64,000 nucleotides of DNA from JANQOH01 sp965243325 (GTDB lineage: Bacteria; Pseudomonadota; Alphaproteobacteria; UBA7887), in contig CBDEUQ010000003.1 in assembly GCA_965243325.1 (NCBI GenBank), positions 2,480,001 to 2,544,000 of the forward strand. Direction: 5' to 3'. Every line of letters starts with the position of its first letter. Position 1 is the stretch's first letter. The notes under the pieces are model-generated. The model searched no databases. It was not told the DNA's origin and saw nothing but the letters and a program-made list of their open reading frames with translations. Shown piece after piece: positions 8,800-18,256 of the stretch. The position numbers were made by a program, and so were the translations under genes.

Positions 8800-8897
8800 C
8801 GCGTCCTCCCCGCCTTCTCTGCTCCGGCGGTCAGCTTGGCAGAGCGGGGGCCGGATTGCTAGGTTGCCCCGGCGTTGCGGAGGGGGAGGGGTGGGCC

Positions 8898-10064
8898 GTG
8901 AAGATCGTCAAGGTATCGGCTGAGTGGCTGCACGTGCCGATCGCCGAGGAGCGCCAGCACCGTTCCGATTTCGGGCAGGTATCGTCGTTCGATTCGGCGC
9001 TGGTACGCGTCGAGACGGCGGGCGGAGTGACGGGCTTTGGCGAAGCCAAGGCGCAGGTCGGCAGCGCTGGCAATTGCCGTGCCGTCTGCGCGCTGATCGA
9101 AGATGAGTTCGCGCCCCTACTTGTCGGCGAGGACGCGCGCGACATCTCGCGCCTGTGGGATGTGATGTACAACGGTTCGCGCGCGCACTACGCGATCGAG
9201 CGCGGGCACGTGTTCCCGGTCATGGGCCGGCGCGGCATTACCGTCGCGGCGATCAGCGGCGTCGATATCGCGCTGTGGGACATTCTCGGAAAGTCGCTCG
9301 GTGCTCCGGTCTGGCGCCTGCTCGGCGGCCGCCGGCGTGAGCGCATGCCGGCTTATGCCTCCGGCGGCTGGGCGCCGACCGACGGCATCGTCGCCGAGCT
9401 CCAACGCTTCATCGATCGCGGCAACTTCGGCGCCGTCAAGATGCGCGTCGGCTCGGGCGACGGGACGCTTGCGCACTCGATCGCCCGGGTCCGCGCCGCC
9501 CGCGAGGGACTGGGCGATTCGGTGGGCATCATGTGCGATGCGCACGGGACGTGGACCGCCGCCGAGGCAAAGCGGTTTTGCCGCGCAGTCGCCGAATGCC
9601 ACATCGACTGGCTCGAAGAGCCGGTGACGGCCGACGACAAGCCGGGCATGGCGGAGGTGCGCGCGGCCACGGACATCCCCATCGCGACCGGCGAGTCGGA
9701 GTTCACGCGCTTCGCCTTTCGCGATCTCGCACTGTTGCGGGCTGCGGACATTTTCCAGCCCGATCCGTCGATCGCGGGCGGGATCACGGAGTTGATGCGG
9801 ATCGAGGCCCTGGGCAGCGCGCACCAGATCCGGCTCGCGCCGCATATGTGGGGCGGCGCCCTGACGTTCGCGGCCGGGATGCACGTGGCGGCGGCGGCGA
9901 GCAGCGGCTTCACGCTCGAGTACTCGCTCGGCGCCAACCCCATGCTGCACGAGCTCGCCGTGGAAGACTTCACGGTCGAGAACGGCATGCTCGACATTCC
10001 CGAACGCCCCGGGCTGGGAGTCACGATCGACGAAACGTTCGTCGCCCGCCACCGCATGGGCTGA
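8898..10064 (+). CDS. Mandelate racemase/muconate lactonizing enzyme family protein (enolase superfamily)
   Basis: A 388-residue enolase-superfamily enzyme. The capping domain is followed by a TIM barrel with the expected active-site set: K181-x-R183, metal ligands D214 (MCDAHG), E240 (WLEEPV) and E266 (TGESEF), and H316 in LAPHMWGG. The Lys plus His pair is the mandelate-racemase/acid-sugar-dehydratase pattern, so dehydration or epimerisation of a sugar acid is likely. The GTG start follows a GGGGAGGGG purine run. It is followed 32 bases later by a MaoC gene on the same strand. The natural substrate cannot be set from sequence. Confidence 0.88.
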   Translation: MKIVKVSAEWLHVPIAEERQHRSDFGQVSSFDSALVRVETAGGVTGFGEAKAQVGSAGNCRAVCALIEDEFAPLLVGEDARDISRLWDVMYNGSRAHYAIERGHVFPVMGRRGITVAAISGVDIALWDILGKSLGAPVWRLLGGRRRERMPAYASGGWAPTDGIVAELQRFIDRGNFGAVKMRVGSGDGTLAHSIARVRAAREGLGDSVGIMCDAHGTWTAAEAKRFCRAVAECHIDWLEEPVTADDKPGMAEVRAATDIPIATGESEFTRFAFRDLALLRAADIFQPDPSIAGGITELMRIEALGSAHQIRLAPHMWGGALTFAAGMHVAAAASSGFTLEYSLGANPMLHELAVEDFTVENGMLDIPERPGLGVTIDETFVARHRMG

Positions 10065-10096
10065 CGGAACCGCGGCCCGCCCTGCGACCGCCGGCC

Positions 10097-10537
10097 ATGA
10101 GGTACTTCGACGACTTCGCGCCGGGCCAACGCTTCGACCTTGGCCGCCGCACGGTCACGCGGAGCGAGATCGTGGCGTTCGCGCGCGCGTTCGATCCACA
10201 GCCGTTCCACCTCGACGAGGCGGCGGCAGCGGATTCGATCTTCGGCGGCCTCGTCGCGAGCGGTTGGCACACCGTGTCGCTGTACATGCGCCTGCTCGTC
10301 GACGGACTTCTGCACGAGTGCGCGAGCCTCGGTTCGCCGGGGGTCGACGAAGTGCGCTGGCGCCATCCGGTGCGTCCGCGCGACACCCTCGCCGCCGGCG
10401 CGACGGTCGTCGCCACGATCCCCTCGCGCAGCAAGCCGGACCGCGGCATCGTTCGCATGGACTACGACATGCGCAACCAGGACGACACGACGGTGCTGAC
10501 GATGAAGGGGATGGGCATGTTCGCTCGCCGGCCGTAA
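10097..10537 (+). CDS. MaoC-like hotdog-fold dehydratase/hydratase
   Basis: A 146-residue single hotdog domain. The hydratase motif appears as FARAFDPQPFHLDEAAA (catalytic Asp and His of (R)-enoyl-CoA hydratases), followed by FGGLVASGWHT. VRWRHPVRPRDTL is the typical central strand pair. Such proteins hydrate enoyl-CoA thioesters. It lies 32 bases behind the enolase-superfamily gene and converges on the livF cassette; a shared catabolic role is inference. Confidence 0.88.
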   Translation: MRYFDDFAPGQRFDLGRRTVTRSEIVAFARAFDPQPFHLDEAAAADSIFGGLVASGWHTVSLYMRLLVDGLLHECASLGSPGVDEVRWRHPVRPRDTLAAGATVVATIPSRSKPDRGIVRMDYDMRNQDDTTVLTMKGMGMFARRP

Positions 10538-10567
10538 GGCGCCGAAACGGCGAAGGTGCGGGCGGCG

Positions 10568-11263
10568 CTAGACTTCGAGCCACTCCTTGCGGACGCGGTC
10601 GTCGGTGCGAAAGTCCTCCACGGTACCGTCGAAGACGACGCGGCCGTGGCCCATCACGTAGAGGCGGTGGGAAATGTCGAGCGCGATGGCGAGTTTCTGC
10701 TCGACGAGGAGAATGGCCACGCCGCGGTTGGCGATCTCGGCGAGCAGGGCGGAGACCTGCTCGACCAGTTTCGGCGCCAGCCCCTCCGTCGGTTCGTCGA
10801 TCATGATGAGGTCCGGGTCGCCCATCAGCGTGCGGCACATGGTCAGCATCTGCTGTTCGCCGCCGGAGATCACCGAGCCCAGCGCGTCGGCGCGTTCCCC
10901 GAGATTGGGGAACATCTCGAACATGTCGTCGATCGACCAGCGCCCCAGCGAGCGCATGTTCTTGATGCCGAGGATCAGGTTCTGGCGCACCGTGAGGGTG
11001 GGAAAGATGTTGCGGTTCTCGGGCACGTAACCGATGCCGCGGCGCGCGATCTCGTGCATCCGAAGCCCGGCGATCGGCTCGCCCTTGAACACGATCGAGC
11101 CGACCGGCTCGACCTCGCCCGTGATCGCCTTGAGCGTCGTCGAGCGGCCGACGCCGTTGCGGCCCAGCAGGCTCACGATCTCGCCGGCACGCACGTCGAA
11201 GTCGACGCCTTGCAGGATGTGACTCTTGCCGTAGTAGGCGTGAAGGTCGCGGACTTCGAGCAT
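10568..11263 (-). CDS. livF: Branched-chain-type ABC transporter ATPase LivF, with Arg in Walker A
   Basis: A 231-residue HAAT-family ATPase, last gene of a five-gene importer. The signature (VISGGEQQML), Walker B (LIMIDEPTEGLAP) and H-loop region (ILLVEQ) are intact. The Walker A loop reads GRNGVGRS: residue 40, normally the phosphate-binding Lys, is Arg (codon CGC on the coding strand). Arg at this place is rare in ABC ATPases and usually costs activity, though I recall some LivF-like proteins with GRS here. Its ATG shares one base with the livG stop. Import of amino acids or similar small solutes is inferred from the family. Confidence 0.9.
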   Translation of the reverse strand: MLEVRDLHAYYGKSHILQGVDFDVRAGEIVSLLGRNGVGRSTTLKAITGEVEPVGSIVFKGEPIAGLRMHEIARRGIGYVPENRNIFPTLTVRQNLILGIKNMRSLGRWSIDDMFEMFPNLGERADALGSVISGGEQQMLTMCRTLMGDPDLIMIDEPTEGLAPKLVEQVSALLAEIANRGVAILLVEQKLAIALDISHRLYVMGHGRVVFDGTVEDFRTDDRVRKEWLEV

Positions 11264-12012
11264 CACGCGGCCTCGGTGCCGAGATAGGCTTCCTGCACGG
11301 CGGCGGAGGCGCGGATTTCCTCCGGCGTGCCGGTGGCGATGATCTCGCCGTAGACGAGCACCGAAATGCGGTCCGCGAGATCGAACACCACCCCCATGTC
11401 GTGCTCGACGATGACCAGCGTCTTGTCCTCGGAAATGCGCCGTATCAGCGCCACCGACTGTTCGATCTCGGAGTGGCTCATTCCCGCCGTCGGCTCGTCC
11501 AGCATGATGACGGTCGCGCCGCCGGCGATGGCGATGCCGAGTTCGAGCGCGCGCTGGTCGGCATAGGACAGGAGGCCGGCCGCGACCTGCCGCTTTTCCC
11601 AAAGGCCGATCTGGCGGAGAATCGTCTCCGTGCGCTCGCGCACGTCGCCGAGGGCGCCAACGAGCTTCCACCACGCGTAACGGTGGCCGAGCGCGAACAG
11701 GGTGCCGCAACGCACGTTGTCGAGCACGCTCATGCGCGCGAATATGTTGGTGACCTGGAACGACCGGGTCAGTCCCATGCGGTTGATGGCGAACGGCGTC
11801 TTGTCGGTAATGTCCGCGTCGTAGAGTCGTATGCTGCCCGCGGATACCGGGAAGAGTCCGCTGATCAGGTTGTACAGGGTGGACTTGCCGGCGCCGTTGG
11901 GACCGATGATCGCATGCCGCTCGCCGTGTGCGATCTCGAGATCGACGCCGCGGATGATCTCGGTCTTGCCGAAACTCTTGTGCACGCCGGAAAGGGTGAG
12001 GGCGGCGTTCAT
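11263..12012 (-). CDS. livG: Branched-chain-type ABC transporter ATPase LivG
   Basis: A 249-residue ATPase with normal Walker A (GPNGAGKST), signature-region sequence LLSYADQRALELG, Walker B (VIMLDEPTAGMSHSE) and H-loop (VIVEHDMGVVF). The signature LSYADQR replaces the standard LSGGQ, as is common in LivG proteins (LSYGDQR). It pairs with LivF to drive the LivM/LivH permease. ATGA overlap with livM upstream and TGATG overlap with livF downstream show tight coupling. Confidence 0.93.
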   Translation of the reverse strand: MNAALTLSGVHKSFGKTEIIRGVDLEIAHGERHAIIGPNGAGKSTLYNLISGLFPVSAGSIRLYDADITDKTPFAINRMGLTRSFQVTNIFARMSVLDNVRCGTLFALGHRYAWWKLVGALGDVRERTETILRQIGLWEKRQVAAGLLSYADQRALELGIAIAGGATVIMLDEPTAGMSHSEIEQSVALIRRISEDKTLVIVEHDMGVVFDLADRISVLVYGEIIATGTPEEIRASAAVQEAYLGTEAA

Positions 12013-13271
12013 GCGCCCAGCCTTTCGCGCGCCGCGGCGATGGCGGTGTTCCATGCCGAGGCGGCGCCGGGGAAGCTCTTGCGCACGGCGGCGATGCCTG
12101 CCCCGGCGATGGCGATGAAGACGATCCACGCCGGCACCCCGAAGGGGTCGACCTCGAAGCCGAAGACGATGAGCTCGGTTTCGGTGCTGAGCCGGGAGCT
12201 GCGGAAGTACAGCATCTCGATCAGGCCGATGAAGCCGAGGACGCTCATGACCAGCGCGGCGACGAACATCGCGTACGGCAGCGCCAGTGGCGCGAGCAGG
12301 CGCGCGCCGGCGGTCCAGATCGGCTGATGCATGGCGATCAGCCCGGCGAGGCCGCCGGGGAAGAACATGATGACGGCGACGAACAGGACGCCGAGATAGA
12401 GGACCCAGGCCTCGGTCACGTCGGTCAGCGTGCTCTGGAGGAAATAGAGCAGGACGGCACCGATGATCGGTCCGGCGAAGTTGCCGGCGCCGCCGATGTA
12501 GACCATGAACAACACCAGCCCCGATTGCAGGATGCTGACCTGCTCGAAGCCGACGTGCTCGATGTTCACGGCGTGCAGCGCGCCGGCGATTCCCGCGAAG
12601 AACGACGACAGCGAGAACGCGAGCCAGCGAATGCGCTGGCTGGAGTAGCCGACGAACTCGATGCGTTCGGGGTTGTCCCGCACCGCGTTCGAGATACGCC
12701 CGAACGGCGTCCGCGTGAGCAGGTACATCGCGACAACGCAGACGAAGCACCAGCCGGCGATCAGGTAATAGACCTCGATGCTCGGCCCGTAGGTAACGCC
12801 GAACAGCTCCTCGCCGACGACGCGGTCGGTCTGGATGCCGTCCTCGCCGTTGAAGATCGCCACCAGCACCAGGGTGAGCGCGGTGACCATCTCGCCGAAC
12901 CCGAGCGAGATCATCGCGAACGTCGTACCGGCGCGGCGGGTCGAGACGTAGCCGATGAGGACGCCGAAGAAGAGGCCGACAAGACCGCCCAGAAGCGGAA
13001 CCAGCGTCACCGGTATGTAGGGAACCTGTTCCTCGTAGATGAGGTTCAGGTAGTGCACGGTGAAGTAGCCCGCGAGGCCGAAGTAGATCGCGTGGCCGAA
13101 GGACAGCATGCCGCCCTGGCCCAGCAGCATGTTGTAGGCGAGCGCGAAGATCACGAGGAGGCCCATCTGGCTCATCATCGTCAGCGCGAAGCCGGACGAG
13201 AACGCCTGCGGCAGCATGACGAGCACGACCGCAAGGGCGATCCATGGACCGAGCCTGCCCGCGAGCGCCAT
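12009..13271 (-). CDS. livM: Branched-chain-type ABC transporter permease LivM, C-terminally extended
   Basis: A 420-residue membrane permease. The first ~320 residues match LivM, including AYNMLLGQGGMLSFGHA near the N-terminus, ATTFAMISLGFGEM-type helices and the coupling region (TPFGRISNAVRDNPERIEF). The last ~95 residues, after FFPGGLAGLIA, add two or three more hydrophobic segments (PYAMFVAALVMSVLGFIGL; VPAWIVFIAIAGAGIA), longer than the usual ~300-350. Such extended LivM proteins exist, so this need not be a fusion error. Overlaps with livG and livH by 4 and 1 bases. Confidence 0.92.
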   Translation of the reverse strand: MALAGRLGPWIALAVVLVMLPQAFSSGFALTMMSQMGLLVIFALAYNMLLGQGGMLSFGHAIYFGLAGYFTVHYLNLIYEEQVPYIPVTLVPLLGGLVGLFFGVLIGYVSTRRAGTTFAMISLGFGEMVTALTLVLVAIFNGEDGIQTDRVVGEELFGVTYGPSIEVYYLIAGWCFVCVVAMYLLTRTPFGRISNAVRDNPERIEFVGYSSQRIRWLAFSLSSFFAGIAGALHAVNIEHVGFEQVSILQSGLVLFMVYIGGAGNFAGPIIGAVLLYFLQSTLTDVTEAWVLYLGVLFVAVIMFFPGGLAGLIAMHQPIWTAGARLLAPLALPYAMFVAALVMSVLGFIGLIEMLYFRSSRLSTETELIVFGFEVDPFGVPAWIVFIAIAGAGIAAVRKSFPGAASAWNTAIAAARERLGA

Positions 13272-14218
13272 CAAACGTCGCGGGTCCCGAACAGGCCGCG
13301 CGGCTTGAAGATGAGCATCAGCACGAGCAGCAGGTAGGGAAGGACAGGCGCCACCTGCGCCGTCGTGATGCGCGTGAAGTCGCGCAGGAAGCCGGCAGGG
13401 TCGATCTCGATTCCGAGAGCGAGCAGGGCGCCGCCGATTCCGTAGTCGTAGAAGATCGCGAGGCGGGTGACGACGCCGATGATGAGCGCCGCGCCGAGGG
13501 CGCCGCCAAGCGAGCCCAGACCGCCGATGACGATGACGACGAAGACGATCGGCCCAAGCTGTATGGCCATGGCCGGTTCCGTGCCGAGTACGTTGCCGCC
13601 GACGACTCCGGCGACGCCGGCCAGCGCGCAGCCGAAGCCGAACGTCCACATGAAGATGCGCGGCACGTCGTGGCCGAGAGTCGCGACGTGGGTCGGGTCG
13701 GACACCGCGGCGCGGATGATGAGGCCGATGCGCGTGTAGGTGAGCAGCGCGAACAGGGCGACGAAGATCGCCGTCGAGACCACCAGCATGAACACGCGAT
13801 AGATCGAATAGTCGAAGCCCTGCCAGGTGAACAGCGCTCCGGTCATGGACTCGGGAATCTCGTAGGGAACCGGCACGCGGCCCCACACCATCTGCACCAG
13901 CTCCTCGATGACGTAGGCGATGCCGAAGGTGAACAGAAGTTCGGCGACGTGGCCGTAGCGGTGCACCGGGCGCAGCCCCCACCGCTCGACCGCCGCGCCG
14001 ACGAGGCCGACGACCGCGGGCGCCACCAGCAGCGCCACCCAGAAACCTAGGCCGACGCTGATCTGGTAGGCGAAGTATGCGCCCAGCATGAAGAAGCTGG
14101 CGTGGGCGAAATTGAGCACGCCCATCATGCTGAAGATGAGCGTCAGGCCGCTCGCCAGCAGGAACAGCAGCATTCCGTAAAGGATGCCGTTGAACAGCGC
14201 GAAGACGAAGCTTTCCAC
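13271..14218 (-). CDS. livH: Branched-chain-type ABC transporter permease LivH
   Basis: A 315-residue integral membrane protein with about eight hydrophobic segments. It has the LivH hallmark GLTLIFSMMGVLNFAHASFF near residue 30 and GGLGSLGGALGAALIIG near the C-terminus. It forms the heterodimeric channel with LivM. It lies 59 bases downstream of the receptor gene and overlaps livM by one base (TGATG). Confidence 0.94.
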   Translation of the reverse strand: MESFVFALFNGILYGMLLFLLASGLTLIFSMMGVLNFAHASFFMLGAYFAYQISVGLGFWVALLVAPAVVGLVGAAVERWGLRPVHRYGHVAELLFTFGIAYVIEELVQMVWGRVPVPYEIPESMTGALFTWQGFDYSIYRVFMLVVSTAIFVALFALLTYTRIGLIIRAAVSDPTHVATLGHDVPRIFMWTFGFGCALAGVAGVVGGNVLGTEPAMAIQLGPIVFVVIVIGGLGSLGGALGAALIIGVVTRLAIFYDYGIGGALLALGIEIDPAGFLRDFTRITTAQVAPVLPYLLLVLMLIFKPRGLFGTRDV

Positions 14219-14277
14219 GTGGGAATCCCCGGCCCGTCGTCAGGGCGCTACGGCGGTGCGACGGTGACCGTGCGCGG

Positions 14278-15549
14278 TCAGGCCGGACGTTTCATCTCGC
14301 ACGTGGTCGGCAGTTCGATGTCCCCGGCGCCGACCCAGCCGTCGGTGGCGAAGCCGACTTCGTAATCGTCTCCCTCGTAGATCATCGTGCGCGCGACGTC
14401 CTGGGACAGGGTGCTGATGACCATCGGGAAAACGATCTGATGGTCGGTAGCGCGCATGGCCAGCGGTCCCGCCGGCCCGTCGAGCGTCATCCCTTCGAGC
14501 GCGGCGGCGACCTCGGCCGGGTCGTCGCTGCCCGCCTTGTCGAGCGCGGCGGCGAAGAACTCGATGACCCAGCGCATGCGGTCGGCGTAGACGCTCTTGC
14601 CGGACTGTTCGCGCCAGCGCGCGTAGGTGTCGACGATCTCGGCCGGCTGAGCATCGTACAGCGGGTCGTTCTCGTGCATTTCGGTGATCTGCTTCATGCG
14701 CACCGCAAGGCCGTCCTTGCCGCCGATGCCGGCGATGGAACTCGGCAAGCCGGCGTAGATCGTGTAGAACGGCGCGTCCAGATTGGCCTCCGCCGCCGCC
14801 TTGACGAAGCGCACGAGGTCGGGGCCCCAGTTGCCCGTCAGCACCGTGTCGGCGCCGGACGCCTTGATCTTGGCGATGTAGGGCGTGAAGTCGAGCACCT
14901 TGCCGAACGGTACGATCAGTTCGTCCCCCACGAGCTCCACGTTCGGCGCGCGCTCGGGCAGCAGCCGCTGTGCCGCGGCCTGGAACGACTGGCCGTAGGC
15001 GTAGTTCTGGTTGAGCATGTAGAGCTTCGCGACCGACTCGTCGCGGCCGATCTGGGTGGCCAGCGCGGCCACCTTCATGTCGACGTTGGCGTCGAAGCGG
15101 AAATGCCAGAACGAGCACAACTCGTTGGTGAATGACGTGGTGACCGCCGAGTGATTGAGGAAAAGGATGGCCTCGTCCGGATTGCGACGGTTGTGGCGCC
15201 CGAGGAACTTGATGATGTTGAGGGCGTGATTGGAGCCGACGCCCTGGCTCACGAAGCGAATCCCCTGGTCGATGACCTTGCGGAGCTGCTGGGTCGTCTT
15301 CTCCGCGTTCATGGCGTTGTCCAGCGGCACGACCTCGATGTGGCGCCCGCCGAGGACGCCGCCGCGCGCGTTCACCTCACCGGCGAAGAACTCGAAGATC
15401 TCCAGCGTGTCGCGACCGACCGCGGCGATCGGCCCGGAAAACGGCTCGATCAGGCCGAGCCTCACCGGCTCCTCGCCGCGCGCGGCGAATGCCGCGAACG
15501 CCAGAGGAACCGCAAGCCACATGAGTCGCGCAAACTTGGCGATGGTCAT
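14278..15549 (-). CDS. Branched-chain-type ABC transporter periplasmic receptor
   Basis: A 423-residue solute receptor of the type I periplasmic-binding fold (LivJ/LivK superfamily). A Sec signal peptide (MTIAKFARLMWLAVPLAFAA) is followed by VRLGLIEPFSGPIAAVGRD, the standard first strand and ligand loop, then FVSQGVGSNHALNII. The ATG at 15549 has GGAG just upstream; an in-frame ATG 33 codons earlier gives no export signal. It heads the livHMGF operon. The ligand may be an amino acid, amide or aromatic acid; sequence does not decide. Confidence 0.9.
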   Translation of the reverse strand: MTIAKFARLMWLAVPLAFAAFAARGEEPVRLGLIEPFSGPIAAVGRDTLEIFEFFAGEVNARGGVLGGRHIEVVPLDNAMNAEKTTQQLRKVIDQGIRFVSQGVGSNHALNIIKFLGRHNRRNPDEAILFLNHSAVTTSFTNELCSFWHFRFDANVDMKVAALATQIGRDESVAKLYMLNQNYAYGQSFQAAAQRLLPERAPNVELVGDELIVPFGKVLDFTPYIAKIKASGADTVLTGNWGPDLVRFVKAAAEANLDAPFYTIYAGLPSSIAGIGGKDGLAVRMKQITEMHENDPLYDAQPAEIVDTYARWREQSGKSVYADRMRWVIEFFAAALDKAGSDDPAEVAAALEGMTLDGPAGPLAMRATDHQIVFPMVISTLSQDVARTMIYEGDDYEVGFATDGWVGAGDIELPTTCEMKRPA

Positions 15550-15687
15550 GACGTAAACTCCTGTTCGATCGACACTCGCGGCTGCGGCCGTATGCGCAAT
15601 GGCGCGCGGCACGGCACGGCACCGGTCGGGCGGGGCGAAGCAAACCACAGGCCGGAGCGGCCATCAAGCCGCCGCCCGCGCGGCACC

Positions 15688-17280
15688 CTACAGGCCCATG
15701 GCACAGCCGTCCTTGCGCGGATCGGAGCCGCCGGTCAGCACGCCGCTGTCGCGGTCGATGGCGATCGCCTGGCCGCCGCCGAGCGGCGTGTCGGCCTCGA
15801 CGACGGCGTGGCCCAGCGCCGCGAGCGACGCCTGCGTCGACATGGGCACGCCGCGCTCGACCTGCAGCGCGCCGGCCGAGGCGAACGCGCGCGGACAGTC
15901 GAGCGCTTCCTGCACCGTCATGCCGTGGTCGAGGATGTTGGTAAGCAGCTGGACGTGGCCCGTCGGCTGGTAGTGGCCGCCCATGACGCCGAACGGCATC
16001 GCGGCGCGACCGTCCTTCATCGCCATGCCGGGGATGATCGTGTGCATGGGGCGCTTGCCCGGCGCGATGCAGTTGGGGTGGGCGGGATCGAGCGTGAAGC
16101 TCGCGCCGCGGCAGTGAAACATGACTCCGCTCTTTGCGCTCATCAGCCCGGTACCGTAGGACGCGAACAGCGAATTGATGAACGAGATCGCGTTCCGCTC
16201 GCCGTCGACCACGGTCAGATAGACCGTGTCGCGGTGTTCCGCCTCGCCCGGCGGCGGCAGGGCGGGTGTCGCCCGGTCGCGCCGGACGAGCGCTCGCATC
16301 GCGTCCGCGTACTCGGCCGACAGCAGTTTCTCGACCGGCACCTCGACGTGGTCGGGATCGCCCACGAGCCCGTCACGGTCCCGGTAGGCGAGGCGCGCCG
16401 CCTCCGCTTGCAGGTGGAAACGCTCGGCGCCAAGCGGATCGAGCGCCGCGAGGTCGAAACCGGACAGGATGTTCAGCATCAGCAGCGCGACGATGCCCTG
16501 GCCGTTGGGCGGACACTCGTAGACGTCCAGGTCGCGGTATCGCGTGCGGATCGGCGCCACGTAGTCGGCGCGCGCGGCGGCGAAGTCGTCCACCGTGTGC
16601 AGGCCGTCGGCTGCCTTGAGCGAAGCCGCCATGTCCGCGGCGATGGCCCCGGTGTAAAAGGCCTCGCGGCCGCCTTCGGCGATGGCGCTCAGCGTATCGG
16701 CGAGCGCCGGTTGACGGTGGACTTCCCCCGCGGCGAGCGGGCGTCCCCCGGGCAGGAATACCGCCCGTGCATGCGGGTCCGCGGCGAGCTTGCCGGCCTC
16801 GCGCGCCCAGACGTCGGCGACCACCTCGTGAACCGCGTATCCATCGCGGGCATGGGCGATGGCGGGCGCGAGCGCCGCGCCCAGCCCCAGCCGCCCGTGA
16901 TCGCGCGCGAGCAGATCCCACGCCGCCACGGCGCCGGGAATGGTGACGGCGTGGGCGGACTGGAAACCGATCTCGGCAATACCCTCCGCGGTGAGGCGCT
17001 CGGCGGTCGCCGCGGCGGGAGCGCGCCCGGAGCCGTTGAGGGCGATCGGCGCGCCGCCGCGGCCGGCCGGCGCATAGAGTGCGAAGACGTCGCCGCCGAT
17101 CCCGGTCGAATGGGGTTCGACCACCGCCAGCATCGCGGCGGCGGCGATGGCGCCGTCGACCGCGTTGCCGCCGGCGCGCAGCAGGTCCAGCGCGGCCTGG
17201 GTCGCCGCCGGGTGCGATGTGGCGGCCATGCCGCCCATGGCGTGCACGGCCGACCGCCCCGGCCGATGAAGATCGCGCAT
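15688..17280 (-). CDS. Gamma-glutamyltransferase family protein
   Basis: A 530-residue Ntn-hydrolase precursor. The N-terminal large-subunit part (AATSHPAATQAALDLLRAGG, GIGGDVFALY) leads to the self-cleavage site at H-R-D-T352-VYLTVVD; T352 would become the N-terminal nucleophile of the small subunit. The substrate loop SFINSLFASYGTG and the C-terminal MPFGVMGGHYQPTGHV are present. No signal peptide is visible, unlike E. coli Ggt. This fits the cytoplasmic GGT-like amidase/acylase branch, whose substrates vary. It diverges from the dehydrogenase at 17351. Confidence 0.9.
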   Translation of the reverse strand: MRDLHRPGRSAVHAMGGMAATSHPAATQAALDLLRAGGNAVDGAIAAAAMLAVVEPHSTGIGGDVFALYAPAGRGGAPIALNGSGRAPAAATAERLTAEGIAEIGFQSAHAVTIPGAVAAWDLLARDHGRLGLGAALAPAIAHARDGYAVHEVVADVWAREAGKLAADPHARAVFLPGGRPLAAGEVHRQPALADTLSAIAEGGREAFYTGAIAADMAASLKAADGLHTVDDFAAARADYVAPIRTRYRDLDVYECPPNGQGIVALLMLNILSGFDLAALDPLGAERFHLQAEAARLAYRDRDGLVGDPDHVEVPVEKLLSAEYADAMRALVRRDRATPALPPPGEAEHRDTVYLTVVDGERNAISFINSLFASYGTGLMSAKSGVMFHCRGASFTLDPAHPNCIAPGKRPMHTIIPGMAMKDGRAAMPFGVMGGHYQPTGHVQLLTNILDHGMTVQEALDCPRAFASAGALQVERGVPMSTQASLAALGHAVVEADTPLGGGQAIAIDRDSGVLTGGSDPRKDGCAMGL

Positions 17281-17350
17281 CGTCAGCTCCTCCCCCGAAC
17301 GCCGCCAACAGGTTATACATGGTCGGCCGCCGGCGTACGACGGAGGATGC

Positions 17351-18256
17351 ATGATGACCCGGGTCGCCCTGCTCGGCACCGGACTGATGGGGCTGCCGAT
17401 GAGCCGCCGCATCCGGCACGCCGGTCTGCCGCTCACGGTGTGGAACCGCACCCGCGCCAAGGCCGAACCGCTTGCCGCCGCCGGCGCGCAGATCGCCGAT
17501 GATCCGGCGACCGCGGCGCGCGGCGCCGACGTGGTCATCACGATGCTCGAATCCGGTCCCGTGGTCGGCGAGGTCCTGTTCGAGCGTGGTGTCGGGGCGG
17601 CGATGCGCAGGGGCACGACGTTCGTCGACATGAGCTCGATCCCGCCCGAAACGGCGCGCGATCACGCGGCGCGGCTTCGCGCGCACGGCGTGGCATGCCT
17701 TGATGCGCCGGTCTCCGGCGGCGTTCCGGGGGCGGAGAAGGGGACGCTCGCGATCATGGTCGGCGGCGACGCCGATGCGTGCGAGCGCGTGCGCCCGGTT
17801 CTGGAGACCATGGGGCGGGTCACCCGCGTCGGTCCCGTCGGTGCCGGCCAGCTCGCCAAGCTCGCCAATCAGACCATCGTCGGCATCGGCATCGCGGCCG
17901 TCGCCGAGGCACTGCTGCTGGCCGCCGCCGGCGGCGCCGACCCCGACGCCGTGCGGCGCGCGATCTCGGGCGGGTTTGCCGACTCGGTCATCCTCCAGAA
18001 CCACGGCGGCAAGATGATCGACCGCCGTTTCGTTCCCGGCGGCAAGGCGAGCGTGCAACTCAAGGACCTGAACACCGTGCGTGACACCGCGCGGGAGCTC
18101 GGCCTGACGCTGCCCGCCGCCGAAGCGGCGCGGCGGCTGTACGAAGACCTCGTGACCGCCGGCGACGGCGACCTCGACCACTCTGCCGTGCTGCTGCAGG
18201 AGGAACGCCTGAACGCACCGGCCCGGCTCGGCAGCGGTTCCGACACGCGGCCGTGA
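17351..18256 (+). CDS. NAD(P)-dependent beta-hydroxyacid dehydrogenase (GarR/MmsB-like)
   Basis: A 301-residue 3-hydroxyisobutyrate/tartronate-semialdehyde reductase-family enzyme. It has the Rossmann motif VALLGTGLMGLPMSRR at the N-terminus, substrate-binding DAPVSGGVPGAEKGTLAIMV, the catalytic Lys in GAGQLAKLANQTIV (family GxGxxxKxxxN) and VQLKDLNTV in the C-terminal helical domain. GGAGG lies 4 bases before the first ATG and 7 before the second (17354), so either could be used. Reduction of a 2-hydroxy-3-oxo acid or oxidation of a 3-hydroxy acid is likely; no adjacent pathway gene fixes the substrate. Confidence 0.9.
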   Translation: MMTRVALLGTGLMGLPMSRRIRHAGLPLTVWNRTRAKAEPLAAAGAQIADDPATAARGADVVITMLESGPVVGEVLFERGVGAAMRRGTTFVDMSSIPPETARDHAARLRAHGVACLDAPVSGGVPGAEKGTLAIMVGGDADACERVRPVLETMGRVTRVGPVGAGQLAKLANQTIVGIGIAAVAEALLLAAAGGADPDAVRRAISGGFADSVILQNHGGKMIDRRFVPGGKASVQLKDLNTVRDTARELGLTLPAAEAARRLYEDLVTAGDGDLDHSAVLLQEERLNAPARLGSGSDTRP

